Source: Deltaproteobacteria bacterium
GTDB taxonomy: Bacteria > Myxococcota_A > UBA9042 > PHBI01 > JACKFB01
Direction: 5' to 3'
Assembly: GCA_020632695.1 (NCBI GenBank)
Contig: JACKFB010000002.1
Span: 1-64,000 of the forward strand
Length of the DNA stretch: 64,000 nucleotides
Shown piece by piece: positions 42,328 to 50,941 of this stretch. Numbering within the stretch: position 1 is the first letter of the stretch; each line of letters starts with the position of its first letter. Both the position numbers and the translations under genes were made by a program. The notes beneath the pieces are model-generated. The model was not told the DNA's origin and searched no databases. It saw only the letters and a program-made list of their open reading frames with translations.

Positions 42328-43073
42328 GCCGGCCCCTTCTTCGACACGAAGGCGTCGCGCGCCTCGTCGCCGATGCCGGCCAGGTTCAGCTCGAAGGTGA
42401 AGCCCTGCTCGAAGCGGTAGCTGGGCCGCGGGTCCACCGGGTCGATGCCGTTGAGGCACTCCTTGGCGGCGCGGATGATGGTGGGGTGCTTGTCGGCGAT
42501 CTGGCGGGCCACCTCGAAGGCGGCGTCGCGCAGCTCGGCCTGGGGCACCACCCGCAGCACCGAACCGAAGGCCTGGAGCTGCTGCGCCGTCGCCCGCGCG
42601 GCCGTGTAGACCATCGCCCGCATCAGGTGCTGCGGCACCAGGCGCGCCAGGTGCGTCGCCGCGCCCAGGGCGCCGCGCTCGACCTCGGGCAGCCCGAAGG
42701 TCGCGTCGTCGGACGCCACGACGATGTCGGCGTTGCCCACCAGCCCCACGCCGCCGCCCAGGCAGTAGCCGTGGACCGCGGCGATGACCGGCACCGCGCA
42801 GGCGTAGACCGCCTCGAAGGCCGCGTAGCAGCCGCGGTTGGCGCCCAGCAGGGCGGTGTGCCCCTCGGTGCGCTGCATCTCCTTGATGTCCACGCCGGCG
42901 TTGAAGCCGCGGCCCTCGGCTCGCAGGACGACCACGCGCACGGTCGGGTCGGCGCCGGCCGCGCTGACCACCTCGGCCAGCTCGAACCAGCCCGCCACCG
43001 TCAGGGCGTTCACCGGCGGGTGCGCCATGACGATCTCGGCGATGCCGTCCTGATCCACCCTCGAGATGCCCAC
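42324..43073 (-). CDS. echA20: crotonase-family ring D hydrolase, EchA20 type
   Basis: 249 residues, crotonase fold with oxyanion motifs FNAGVDIKEMQ near 56 and HGYCLGGGVGLVGNADIVVAS near 98, and LPEVERGALGAATHLARLVP near 128. EchA20 hydrolyses ring D of the beta-diketone HIEC-CoA in the last steps of steroid breakdown, just before IpdAB; the gene order echA20-ipdA-ipdB-ipdC is the one known from mycobacteria. The GTG at 43073 is chosen because AAGGAG lies upstream. A KstR-like box ends 25 bp upstream of the start, so this is the promoter-proximal gene of the eight-gene operon. Confidence 0.84.
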   Translation of the reverse strand: MGISRVDQDGIAEIVMAHPPVNALTVAGWFELAEVVSAAGADPTVRVVVLRAEGRGFNAGVDIKEMQRTEGHTALLGANRGCYAAFEAVYACAVPVIAAVHGYCLGGGVGLVGNADIVVASDDATFGLPEVERGALGAATHLARLVPQHLMRAMVYTAARATAQQLQAFGSVLRVVPQAELRDAAFEVARQIADKHPTIIRAAKECLNGIDPVDPRPSYRFEQGFTFELNLAGIGDEARDAFVSKKGPA

Positions 43074-43097
43074 GGCGTGCTCCTTGCCGACCGGGAG

Positions 43098-43111
43098 TGA
43101 AACGTGTTTCA
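43098..43111. promoter_or_regulatory. KstR-type operator between echA20 and fadD3
   Basis: TGAAACGTGTTTCA is identical in all 14 bases to box 1 at 3805 and fits TnnAACnnGTTnnA. It lies 24 bp upstream of the echA20 start and 41 bp upstream of the fadD3 start, inside the only gap between the two divergent ring C/D operons. One box may repress both promoters. Confidence 0.75.
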
Positions 43112-43152
43112 GTTTTCGGGTCAAGGCTGCGCTACGCGGGGACGGAGGGGTG

Positions 43153-44754
43153 ATGGGACGGCCAGAGGCCGGCGAGCGGCGGGACATGGAGCACGGGAGC
43201 ATCCCGGGGCTGCTGCGGGACGCGGCCGCGCGGCACGGCGAGCGGGCGGCCATCGAGGACGCCGATCGCACGCTGAGCTTCCGCGAGCTGGCCGAGCGCG
43301 CCCGCGCCGTCACCCGCGGGCTGATGGCCTGCGGGGTGGAGCGGGGCGATCGGGTCGCCATCTGGGCGCCGAACCTCTGGGAGTGGGTGGTCGCGGCGTT
43401 GGGCGTCCATGGGGCCGGCGGGGTGCTGGTGCCCATCAACACGCGCTACCGAGGGCGCGAGGCGGCCGACATCCTGGCGCGCAGCGGGGCGCGCTTGCTC
43501 TTCACGGTGCAGGGCTTCCTGGGCAACGACTACGTGAGCCTGCTCGCGGACTGCGGCGTGGAGCTTCCCGCGCTGGGCGAGACGGTGGTGCTGCGCGGCG
43601 AGGTGCCGCCGGGCGCGCTATCGCTGGAGGACCTGCTGGCGCGCGGCGAGGCGGTCTCGCTGGAGGCGGCGCTCGAGCGCGAGCGATCCGTCGGGCCCGA
43701 CGACCCCTCGGACATCCTCTTCACCTCGGGCACCACCGGCGCCCCGAAGGGCGCCATCACCACCCACGCCCAGTCGCTGCGCGCCTATGGCGACTGGGTG
43801 GCCGTCACCGGCCTCGGTCAGGAGGACCGCTACCTGGTCGTCGCGCCGTTCTTCCACTGCTTCGGCTACAAGGCGGGCTGGCTGGCCTGCCTCTTGAGCG
43901 GCGCGACGTGTCTGCCCCAGCCGGTCTTCGACGTGGCGCAGGTGCTGGCCCGCATCCCGGCCGACCGCGTCACCGTGCTGCCGGGTCCGCCGGCGCTCTA
44001 CGAGACGCTGCTCGGGCGGCCGGACCTCGGCCAGCACGACCTCTCCTCGCTGCGCCTGGCGGTCACCGGCGCCGCCGTGGTGCCGGTGGCGCTGGTGCGG
44101 GCGATGGGCGAGACCCTGGGCTTCGACACGGTCATCACCGGCTACGGCCTGACCGAGGCGACCGGCATCGTCACCATGTGCCGCTTCGACGACGCGCCCG
44201 AGACCATCGCCCGGACCTCGGGGCGCCCGATCCCCGACGTCGAGGTGCGCGTGGTCGACGCCGAGGGCACCGAGCAGCGGCCGGGCGAGCCGGGCGAGGT
44301 CGAGGTGCGCGGCTACAACGTGATGCTCGGCTACCTCGACGACCCCGAGGCCACCGCCCAGGCCGTGCGCCCGAGCGGGTGGCTGCGCACCGGTGACATC
44401 GGCATCCTGGACGCCGCGGGCTACCTCCGCATCACCGATCGGGTGAAGGACATGTTCATCGTCGGGGGCTTCAACGCCTACCCGGCCGAGATCGAGCAGG
44501 CCCTGGCGCGCCACGAGGCCATCGCCGAGGTGGCCGTCATCGGCGTCCCCGACGCCCGGCTGGGCGAGGTGGGGATGGCCTTCGTCGTGCGGCGGGGCGG
44601 CTTTTCGCTCGACGAATCCTCGCTCATCGCGTGGAGTCGTGAGGCGATGGCGAACTTCAAGGTGCCGCGGCGGGTGGCGTTCATCGACGCGCTGCCGCGC
44701 AACGCCAGCGGCAAGGTGCTCAAGACCGAACTACGGAGGATGGCTACAGCATGA
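43153..44754 (+). CDS. fadD3: acyl-CoA synthetase, FadD3 (HIP-CoA ligase) type
   Basis: 533 residues, ANL superfamily. AMP-binding loop ILFTSGTTGAPKGA near 189-202, GYGLTEATG near 331, YLRITDRVKDMFIVGGFNAYPAEIE near 424-448 and the C-terminal catalytic Lys in ASGKVLKTEL near 520 are all present. FadD3 activates HIP, the indanedione propionate released by HsaD, to HIP-CoA and so starts ring C/D degradation. The ATG at 43153 follows GGAGGGG; a start upstream would run through the operator. A later ATG at 43186 is possible. It is the first of a three-gene operon. Family alone would allow other medium-chain acids; context decides. Confidence 0.83.
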   Translation: MGRPEAGERRDMEHGSIPGLLRDAAARHGERAAIEDADRTLSFRELAERARAVTRGLMACGVERGDRVAIWAPNLWEWVVAALGVHGAGGVLVPINTRYRGREAADILARSGARLLFTVQGFLGNDYVSLLADCGVELPALGETVVLRGEVPPGALSLEDLLARGEAVSLEAALERERSVGPDDPSDILFTSGTTGAPKGAITTHAQSLRAYGDWVAVTGLGQEDRYLVVAPFFHCFGYKAGWLACLLSGATCLPQPVFDVAQVLARIPADRVTVLPGPPALYETLLGRPDLGQHDLSSLRLAVTGAAVVPVALVRAMGETLGFDTVITGYGLTEATGIVTMCRFDDAPETIARTSGRPIPDVEVRVVDAEGTEQRPGEPGEVEVRGYNVMLGYLDDPEATAQAVRPSGWLRTGDIGILDAAGYLRITDRVKDMFIVGGFNAYPAEIEQALARHEAIAEVAVIGVPDARLGEVGMAFVVRRGGFSLDESSLIAWSREAMANFKVPRRVAFIDALPRNASGKVLKTELRRMATA

Positions 44755-45656
44755 GCGGGATCTGTGCGGGCCGGGTGGCCATCGTGACCGGGGCAGGGCG
44801 GGGGATCGGGCGCGAGCACGCGCTGGAGCTGGCGCGGCAGGGCGCCAGGGTCGTGGTGAACGACCTGGGGGCGACGGTGGCCGGCGTCGAGCAGTCCAGC
44901 GAGCCCGCCGAGGCGGTCGTCGCCGAGATCCGGGCCATGGGCGGCGAGGCGGTCGCCGACGGCGCGGACGTGGCCGACTTCGAGGCGGCCGGGCGGCTGG
45001 TGCGGCGCGCGCTGGAGAGCTTCGGGCGCCTGGACGTGCTGGTGAACAACGCCGGGTTCTTGCGCGACAAGATGTTCGCCAGCACCCCGGAGGACGCCTG
45101 GGACGCCGTCATCCGCGTGCACCTCAAGGGGCACTTCGCGCCGGCCAGGCACGCGGTGGACCACTGGCGCGCGGAGGCGAAGGCGGGGCGCATGCCCGAC
45201 GCGCGCATCATCAACACCAGCAGCGGGTCGGGCCTGCAGGGCAGCATCGGCCAGTCGGCCTACGCGGCGGCCAAGGCGGGCATCGCCTCGCTGACGCTGG
45301 TGCAGGCCGCCGAGCTCGGCCGCTACGGCATCACGGCCAACGCCCTGGCGCCCATCGCGCGGACCCGGATGACCGAGGAGGTCTTCGCCGACATGATGGC
45401 CCGGCCCGAGGCGGGCTTCGACGCGATGGCGCCGGAGAACATCGCGCCCATCGTGGCCTGGCTGGCGTCGGCGGAGTCGGCCGACGTCACCGGGCGCGTC
45501 TTCGAGGTCGAGGGCGGCAAGCTGGCCATCGCCCAGGGGTGGCGGCACGGCGAGCCCTTCGACAGGGGCGCGCGCTTCGACCCGGCGGAGCTGGGCGAGG
45601 TGGTGCGCGGCCTCATCGCTCGCTCGCCGGCGCCCGAGAAGGTCTACGGGACATGA
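44751..45656 (+). CDS. short-chain dehydrogenase, Rv3548c-like
   Basis: 301 residues, long for an SDR, of the 17-beta-HSD4/MFE-2-like type. GAGRGIGREHALELA near 14-28, VVNDLGA with an acid near 38, NNAGFLRDKMF near 98 and YAAAKAG near 168. The extended C-terminus (VEGGKLAIAQGWRHGEPF) matches what I recall of the SDR Rv3548c encoded next to echA20 in mycobacteria. It overlaps fadD3 by ATGA. Substrate unproven; a 3-hydroxyacyl-CoA or ring-hydroxyl dehydrogenation in HIP catabolism is likely. Confidence 0.75.
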   Translation: MSGICAGRVAIVTGAGRGIGREHALELARQGARVVVNDLGATVAGVEQSSEPAEAVVAEIRAMGGEAVADGADVADFEAAGRLVRRALESFGRLDVLVNNAGFLRDKMFASTPEDAWDAVIRVHLKGHFAPARHAVDHWRAEAKAGRMPDARIINTSSGSGLQGSIGQSAYAAAKAGIASLTLVQAAELGRYGITANALAPIARTRMTEEVFADMMARPEAGFDAMAPENIAPIVAWLASAESADVTGRVFEVEGGKLAIAQGWRHGEPFDRGARFDPAELGEVVRGLIARSPAPEKVYGT

Positions 45657-46426
45657 GCGCCGCGGGTGGCGGCGGGCGGGTCGTCCTGGTCACCGGCGGC
45701 ACGCGTGGCATCGGGCGCGCCATCGCGGAGGCCTTCCTGGCCCAGGGCGACGCGGTGGTGGTGTGCGGGCGGAAGGCGCCCGAGGCCCTGCCCGAGGGGG
45801 GCGGCGCCAGCGCTGAGTACGCCGAGGCGGACGTGCGCGACGCGGCCTCCGCGGAGCGCCTGGTCGCGGGCGTCGTCGAGCGCCACGGGCGGCTGGACGT
45901 GCTCGTGAACAACGCAGGCGGCTCGCCCTACGCGCTCGTGGCCGACGCCTCGCCCCGCTTTCTGTCAGCGATCATCGAGCTGAACCTCACCGCGCCGCTG
46001 CTGATGGCGCGGCTGGCCCACGCGGCGATGGCGGCCACCGGCGGCGGCGTCGTCATCAACATCGCCAGCGTGAGCGGAACCCGCGCCTCGCCCGGCACCG
46101 CGGCCTACGGCGCCGCCAAGGCGGGCCTGCTCAACGCGACGCGCAGCCTGGCGGTCGAGTGGGCGCCCGCGGTGCGCGTCGTCGCCGTGACCGTGGGGAT
46201 GGTCGAGACCGAGGCCGCCCGCGCCCACTACGGCGGCGCCGAGGGCATCGCCCGGGTGGCGGCGACGGTGCCGGCAGGTCGGATGGCCACCCCGGCCGAT
46301 GTCGCCAGGGCCTGCGTGTTCCTGGCCGGCCCCGACGCGTCCTACGTCACCGGCGCCAGCCTCCTGCTGGACGGCGGCGGCGAGCGCCCGGCCTTCCTCG
46401 ACGCCGCGAGCGAGCACGAGCGCTGA
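45653..46426 (+). CDS. short-chain dehydrogenase, Rv3549c-like
   Basis: 257 residues. TGGTRGIGRA near 14-23, NNAGGSPY near 87, SVSGTRASPGTAAYGAAKAG with the catalytic Tyr/Lys near 150, and GASLLLDGGGERPAF at the C-terminus. It follows the previous SDR with a 4-bp overlap and closes the operon. The tandem SDR pair next to fadD3 and echA20 mirrors the Rv3548c/Rv3549c pair of the mycobacterial HIP cluster, though each could have another hydroxyacyl substrate. Confidence 0.74.
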   Translation: MSAAGGGGRVVLVTGGTRGIGRAIAEAFLAQGDAVVVCGRKAPEALPEGGGASAEYAEADVRDAASAERLVAGVVERHGRLDVLVNNAGGSPYALVADASPRFLSAIIELNLTAPLLMARLAHAAMAATGGGVVINIASVSGTRASPGTAAYGAAKAGLLNATRSLAVEWAPAVRVVAVTVGMVETEAARAHYGGAEGIARVAATVPAGRMATPADVARACVFLAGPDASYVTGASLLLDGGGERPAFLDAASEHER

Positions 46427-46435
46427 TCACGCCAC

Positions 46436-46455
46436 CCGTGGCCGCCGGGCCACGG
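46436..46455. terminator. candidate bidirectional terminator hairpin
   Basis: CCGTGGCC (46436-46443) pairs perfectly with GGCCACGG (46448-46455) across the loop GCCG, in the 41-bp gap between the convergent SDR and secreted-protein genes. No T-run. Confidence 0.42.
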
Positions 46456-46467
46456 TCGTCGCCCGGG

Positions 46468-47700
46468 TCAGGGCCGCGAGCTGGTCCAGGGCGGGGCAGG
46501 CACGCACACCTTGCTAAGCTCCGTGTGCGCGTCGAAGGGATCGAATGAGACGGGCAGGGCCAGCGGCGGGAACTCGTTGGGCGGGCCACCGATGACCAGC
46601 GTGCGCGAACGCCGCTCCACCTGCTCGCCGCTGCGCATCGTGACGTCGACCTGGCAGACGCAGGGCCGGACGGCGGCGGCCACCATGTAGAGGGACGGCG
46701 ACTCCACGCCGCCGACGACCTCGGCGCGCACGGTGCGCCCCTCCGGAGCCTTCGACAGGCGCGTCCATTCCTCGTCGGGGCACTTGTCAGGATCGCCCGA
46801 CAGGCTCGCCTGGCACAGCTCGAAGAGCGCGCGTCGGGGCGCGTCCTCAGGGGCCTTCGCGATCAGCTCGTTGCAGGCCGCCTGGCCGATGTCGGTGCTG
46901 CGTGCGAAGAGCAGCGAGAGGCAGGCCTGGAAGTTGCTGGGATCGTCGCACAGGTTCCAGTCGGCGCGCCTGGACTGCTGGATGAAGCCGCACACCTTCT
47001 GCGCTCGGGGGCTGGCCGGCTTGCAGTCGCTGATGTCGCCGGAGATGGCCATCCTGCAGATGGGGAGATACTCCTCGGGGACCCCGTCACAGTTCTTCGA
47101 GCCGCTGCTCTGCTTCCAGATGCTCGCCCAGGCGTGGCACATGGCCGCGTCCTCGCCCTTGCCCACGTCCCAGCAGCGCTCAGGGTCGTTGGAGGCCGCC
47201 ACCCGGCAGGTCTGGATGAGGCCGCCGGTCAGGCCGTTGCTGAGGCGGCTCTCCCCGGTCACGGCCAGGCCGGGCTGGATGTTCCAGGTCGCCGCCATCG
47301 CCGCGACCTCGCCCAGGATCTCGCGCTCCACCGACCGCCAGTAGTCGGCGGTGATGAGCCGGGCCTGGGTCACGGTCTGGGAGGCCACCGTCGCGAGGTC
47401 GGAGTCCAGCCGCAGCCGCGCGCGGCGCTGCTCATCGGCGGTCTCGTCGGGGAGGATGCACTCCTTGCCGGGGGCACCGACCGAGGCCCGGCGCAGGCGC
47501 TCCTCGGGGGAGAGCTGCTCCGGCGAGGCCGCGTCCGCGGCGGGCGCAGCGCCTTCTGCCGCGGGGGCCGCTTTCGCCGCTTCATCGGGCGTGGGGGCCG
47601 CCGCTCCATCAGGAGCCGCGGACGCCGTCCCGGCCAGCACGGTCGCCACGCCGAGGAGTCCCGCGAGCAGCGCACACACAGAGTGGTTCCGGGGTCGCAT
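46468..47700 (-). CDS. secreted Cys-containing protein of unknown function
   Basis: 410 residues. Signal peptide (about 1-28, cleavage near ASA) followed by an Ala/Pro/Glu-rich linker (about 30-65). The rest is a mainly helical domain with many spaced Cys residues (LIQTCRVAASNDPERCWD, MCHAWASIW, CDGVPEEYLPICRMA, CKPASPRAQKVCGF) that recalls repeated disulfide-bonded helical hairpins. The C-terminal 90 residues are beta-rich (VCQVDVTMRSGEQVERRSRTL). I do not recognise the family. Located alone between convergent and divergent neighbours. Confidence 0.65.
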   Translation of the reverse strand: MRPRNHSVCALLAGLLGVATVLAGTASAAPDGAAAPTPDEAAKAAPAAEGAAPAADAASPEQLSPEERLRRASVGAPGKECILPDETADEQRRARLRLDSDLATVASQTVTQARLITADYWRSVEREILGEVAAMAATWNIQPGLAVTGESRLSNGLTGGLIQTCRVAASNDPERCWDVGKGEDAAMCHAWASIWKQSSGSKNCDGVPEEYLPICRMAISGDISDCKPASPRAQKVCGFIQQSRRADWNLCDDPSNFQACLSLLFARSTDIGQAACNELIAKAPEDAPRRALFELCQASLSGDPDKCPDEEWTRLSKAPEGRTVRAEVVGGVESPSLYMVAAAVRPCVCQVDVTMRSGEQVERRSRTLVIGGPPNEFPPLALPVSFDPFDAHTELSKVCVPAPPWTSSRP

Positions 47701-47805
47701 GGGGTCCTCCTGGCCGTCGTCGCCGAGCGTGTCTCGACCACCACGCTCGTGCAGTATCCGTTTTATCGCAAACCCCGACGCCGCGAAAATCTGCGCCCGC
47801 CAGGC

Positions 47806-49128
47806 TCACTGCGCCCAGTGCCTGACGCTCTGGTCGGGATCGGCGCCCGCAGCGCCCTCGAGCAGGGCGCGGAGCTGCTCCATCGCGGCCTGGAAGCGCT
47901 CGGTCGGCACCGCGCTGCGCTCGTACCGCAGGTAGAAGCCGCCCAGACGCCAGGCGTCGGCGGGGAGGCCTTCGTCGGGCAGCGGCACGAGCTGGAGCTG
48001 GACCGTGGCGCCGTCGCGCTCCACGTTGATGGCGGCGCTGGGGGACAGCACGCGGAGGTGGGCGATCGTCCAGCCGCCGTCGAGGTGCTGGCCGGCGTGC
48101 AGCGGGCCCAGGTGCTCGGTCAGCCGCCCCTCGCCGTCGCGCAGGCGCTCGGTCACGGGGCGATCGATGTGCTGGATGCCCTCGAGGAAGGCCACGTAGA
48201 AGGGGTGGACCGCCGGACGATCCACCCGCCCCTGCGGGATGAGGAGCACCAGCGCCGCCGCCAGGGCGCACACCGCCGGGCCCAGCCACACGCGCGGCGC
48301 GGGCGCGGGCTCCGGCGGCTCGGGCGTGCGGGGGGGCGCGAGCCAGCGATGCCACGGGAACGAGAGGACCAGGAGCAGCGCCATGACCGAGGGGAAGAGG
48401 ATGCCGGTCAGGGCCCAGATGCCGAGGTGCATGGCGAGCAGCCCGGTGCCGAGGATGGCGCGGACGCGCGGGCCGACGAAGTAGAGGCCGCCGCCCAGCT
48501 CGAGGGCCAGGGTGGCGACGGCGATGGTGCCGGCCAGGGCCGGCGCGTCCACGGCGAGCTGGCGCAAGGGGGTGAGCCAGCTCGGGTGGGGGTGGTCCAG
48601 GTATTGGACGGCGAGCATCTGGATCCGGATGGGCTGCGCCCAGGCCAGGCCGGAGTTGACCAGCTTGATGGCGCCGGCGGCGACGTAGGTGGCGCCCAGC
48701 AGGGCGGCGGCGCCGGTCGCGGCCAGACGCTCGCGGGCCGCGGCTGGCCAGCGCCCCAGCCGCGCGATGGCCGTGCCGCCCAGCCAGCCCCAGAGCACGG
48801 CGCTGGCGTGGGCCAGCGACTCGTTGGGTTCGCCGCGCACGTAGGTGTCCAGCCGGAAGAGCAGGGCGGTAGCCGCGAGCGCGACCACGGCGCCTGCCAT
48901 GCGGCCCGGCGCGCGGGCGTGGTGGACGAGGGCGACGACGCCCGCGAGGCAGACCGACCACACCAGCGCGTGGGAGAGCGCCAGGCCATAGGTCAGGTCC
49001 TCGACCGGCGGCAGCAGGCTGGGGACGGCGAGGTGGCTGATGTCGACGGCCATGCGCACGAGATCGAAGGCGACCACCGCCGCGATGCCGAGGCGCCACA
49101 CGCGGAGCTGGCGGGGATCCCAGCTCAC
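47806..49128 (-). CDS. multi-pass membrane protein, HTTM-like (copy 1)
   Basis: 440 residues with about eight to ten hydrophobic segments between residues 12 and 280 and a soluble C-terminal part of about 160. Helix sequences such as LELGGGLYFVGPRVRAILGTG and MHLGIWALTGILFPSVMALLL recall HTTM (vitamin-K-dependent carboxylase-like) proteins. The soluble part has LGPLHAGQHLDGGWTIAHLRV, closely matching the same region of copy 2. GTG start at 49128 overlaps the small gene behind it by 4 bp. It is the last gene of a four-gene operon made of two repeated gene pairs. Function unknown. Confidence 0.62.
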   Translation of the reverse strand: MSWDPRQLRVWRLGIAAVVAFDLVRMAVDISHLAVPSLLPPVEDLTYGLALSHALVWSVCLAGVVALVHHARAPGRMAGAVVALAATALLFRLDTYVRGEPNESLAHASAVLWGWLGGTAIARLGRWPAAARERLAATGAAALLGATYVAAGAIKLVNSGLAWAQPIRIQMLAVQYLDHPHPSWLTPLRQLAVDAPALAGTIAVATLALELGGGLYFVGPRVRAILGTGLLAMHLGIWALTGILFPSVMALLLVLSFPWHRWLAPPRTPEPPEPAPAPRVWLGPAVCALAAALVLLIPQGRVDRPAVHPFYVAFLEGIQHIDRPVTERLRDGEGRLTEHLGPLHAGQHLDGGWTIAHLRVLSPSAAINVERDGATVQLQLVPLPDEGLPADAWRLGGFYLRYERSAVPTERFQAAMEQLRALLEGAAGADPDQSVRHWAQ

Positions 49129-49577
49129 GGCGTGCGGGTCCCGGCGCGGCAGGTCATGATCGGGCAGTCCACCGTGGTCGGGGCGCCGCCGCCTTCGGGG
49201 AAGCGGTAGACGCGGCGGAAGAACTCCACCGGCACGAGGGGGGGACCCTCGCCGGCGGGGTGCGAGCGCACCCACTCGAGCACGGTGCGCTCGGTGCCGG
49301 TGTTGACGTGGAAGCCGGCGCAGGGGTCGTTCGGGGTGCCCGGGCCGGGGGGCGTGACCGTGGCAGGATCCGTCGGGCAGTCCCAGCGGTCGAGGCTGGT
49401 GGGGTGGACCACCTCACCGCCGGGCAGGCGCACGAGCTGGAGCCCATAGCTGTGGCCCCAGGGCTGGCTGAACATGTCGAAGCGACGGGTCGGGAAGACG
49501 GCGTCTTCGAGGTGAAAGGCGATGGCGAGATAGAGGAGGATGAAGCTCAGCGCGGTCAGGCGGTGGAGCCACCTCAC
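49125..49577 (-). CDS. small membrane-anchored MFSQ-motif protein (copy 1)
   Basis: 150 residues. One N-terminal hydrophobic segment (about 8-24), then RFDMFSQPWGHSYGLQLV, DRWDCPTDP, a Cys near CAGFHVN, and a C-terminal FRRVYRFPEGGG followed by DCPIMTC. Copy 2 at 50931-51416 shares the MFSQ, WDCP, RRxYxFP and DCxxxxC elements, so they are paralogues. GTG start; overlaps both neighbouring membrane-protein genes by 4 bp. Disulfides are likely in an extracytoplasmic domain. Family not recognised. Confidence 0.6.
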   Translation of the reverse strand: MRWLHRLTALSFILLYLAIAFHLEDAVFPTRRFDMFSQPWGHSYGLQLVRLPGGEVVHPTSLDRWDCPTDPATVTPPGPGTPNDPCAGFHVNTGTERTVLEWVRSHPAGEGPPLVPVEFFRRVYRFPEGGGAPTTVDCPIMTCRAGTRTP

Positions 49578-50941
49578 GGGGCGCCCTGCAGCAGCTCGAT
49601 GTCGAAGCCGTCGGCCTGGGCCGCCGATTGCAGGGCCGCGGCGACCGACTGGCCCTCCGGCGCCAGCGTCTGGAGGAAGGCGGCCAGGGCGTCGACGGCC
49701 GGCGCGAAGTCCTCGGGCGCGGTGTCGGTCGGTTGGTACCAGATGGCCAGGTCGCCGATGTCGCGAAGGCTGCCGTAGCTGGGGTTGGAGGCGAGCGCCA
49801 TGCCCATGGTCACGTGCCGGGTGTTGCCGGCGCGCAGCTCGGCGTAGATGGCGTCGTGGGTCACGTGCAGCGTCTCGACCTGCCAGCCGGCCGACATGGG
49901 CAGGCCCGCATGGAGCGGCCCTACCCGGTCGGTGCGGGCGCCGAGCTGCATGCCCGTGGAGCCGTCCGCCGGGTTGGTGTCCACCGGGTTCCTCAGCGGC
50001 TCGATGGGGACCAGCCAGAGCGCCAGGAGCGCCAGCGCCAGAGGCGCGAAGACCAGCAGCGGGCGGGCTCGGGAGGCGGCGGGCGCGGCGGTCAGGGGCG
50101 CGGGGGCGGGGCCCAGGCGCGCGCTCAGCCAGGGCAGGCGGTGCCACGGGAAGCCCAGGAGGGTCACCAGGTAGATGGCGGAGCCCCAGAAGATCTGGAG
50201 GCTGAGGTACACGCCCAGGTGAAAGGAGAGGAGGAGGGTGCCCCACACCATCCGGATGCGCGGGCCGAGGAGCAGGAGCGGCGCGCCACCCTCGATGATG
50301 AGGGTGTAGACGTTGAGGAAGCGCACGGCGTTGGGGTGGCTGACGAGGAAGGCCTGGAGCGCGTGGGAGAGCGTGCCCTCGGGCATCATGCGGCTGAGGA
50401 TGACCAGGCGGAGGTGGTCGGCGTCGTGCCAGGTGAGGTCGGGGGCGAGCAGCTTGCTCGCGCAGGCGTTCACGTAGGCGGTGGTGAACAGCGCGAGCGC
50501 GGCCGTGGCGGCGAAGCGCTCGACCTCGAGGCGCTCGGCGGGCGAGCGGCGCGGGTCGAGGCCCAGGACGCGAGCGGCGATGCGTCCGACGATCCACCCG
50601 AGCAGCAGCAGGCCGGAGAAGTAGAAGCGAAGCCCGAAGGTGCCGTGCGCGGCAGCGAAGCCGCGGTCGAGCACGGCCATCGCGACCAGATAGATGATGC
50701 CGCCGAGGAGCCCGTCCCTGCGGCGCGCGAAGTCGACGATGCCGCCCAGGGCGACCGCGGCGATGAGCCAGATGAGCCAGGGGCGCGTGGTGATGGCGCC
50801 GATGGTGCCCGGGGCGTCGAGCCAGCTCTTGTAGAGGCCCCCCTCGCTGGCGGTCATCGCGGCCATCAGCACGGTCTCGAGGGCCAACCAGGCCGCGATG
50901 CCGAGGCGCCACAGGTTCAGCTGCCGGGCGTCAAGTCCCAT
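49574..50941 (-). CDS. multi-pass membrane protein, HTTM-like (copy 2)
   Basis: 455 residues. It starts MGLDARQLNLWRLGIAAWLAL, paralogous to VSWDPRQLRVWRLGIAAVVAF of copy 1, and has around ten transmembrane segments up to residue about 310. The soluble C-terminus has VGPLHAGLPMSAGWQVETLHV, again parallel to copy 1. IIEGGAPLLLLGPRIRMVWGT and FHLGVYLSLQIFWGSAIYLV resemble the HTTM fold. No catalytic residue can be assigned. It lies between the two small genes and overlaps each of them. Confidence 0.62.
   Translation of the reverse strand: MGLDARQLNLWRLGIAAWLALETVLMAAMTASEGGLYKSWLDAPGTIGAITTRPWLIWLIAAVALGGIVDFARRRDGLLGGIIYLVAMAVLDRGFAAAHGTFGLRFYFSGLLLLGWIVGRIAARVLGLDPRRSPAERLEVERFAATAALALFTTAYVNACASKLLAPDLTWHDADHLRLVILSRMMPEGTLSHALQAFLVSHPNAVRFLNVYTLIIEGGAPLLLLGPRIRMVWGTLLLSFHLGVYLSLQIFWGSAIYLVTLLGFPWHRLPWLSARLGPAPAPLTAAPAASRARPLLVFAPLALALLALWLVPIEPLRNPVDTNPADGSTGMQLGARTDRVGPLHAGLPMSAGWQVETLHVTHDAIYAELRAGNTRHVTMGMALASNPSYGSLRDIGDLAIWYQPTDTAPEDFAPAVDALAAFLQTLAPEGQSVAAALQSAAQADGFDIELLQGAP

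Noticed and set aside
43066..43152. Upstream start for fadD3 adding 29 residues
   Set aside because: It would translate through the operator and overlap the divergent echA20 start; the ATG at 43153 has a ribosome site.
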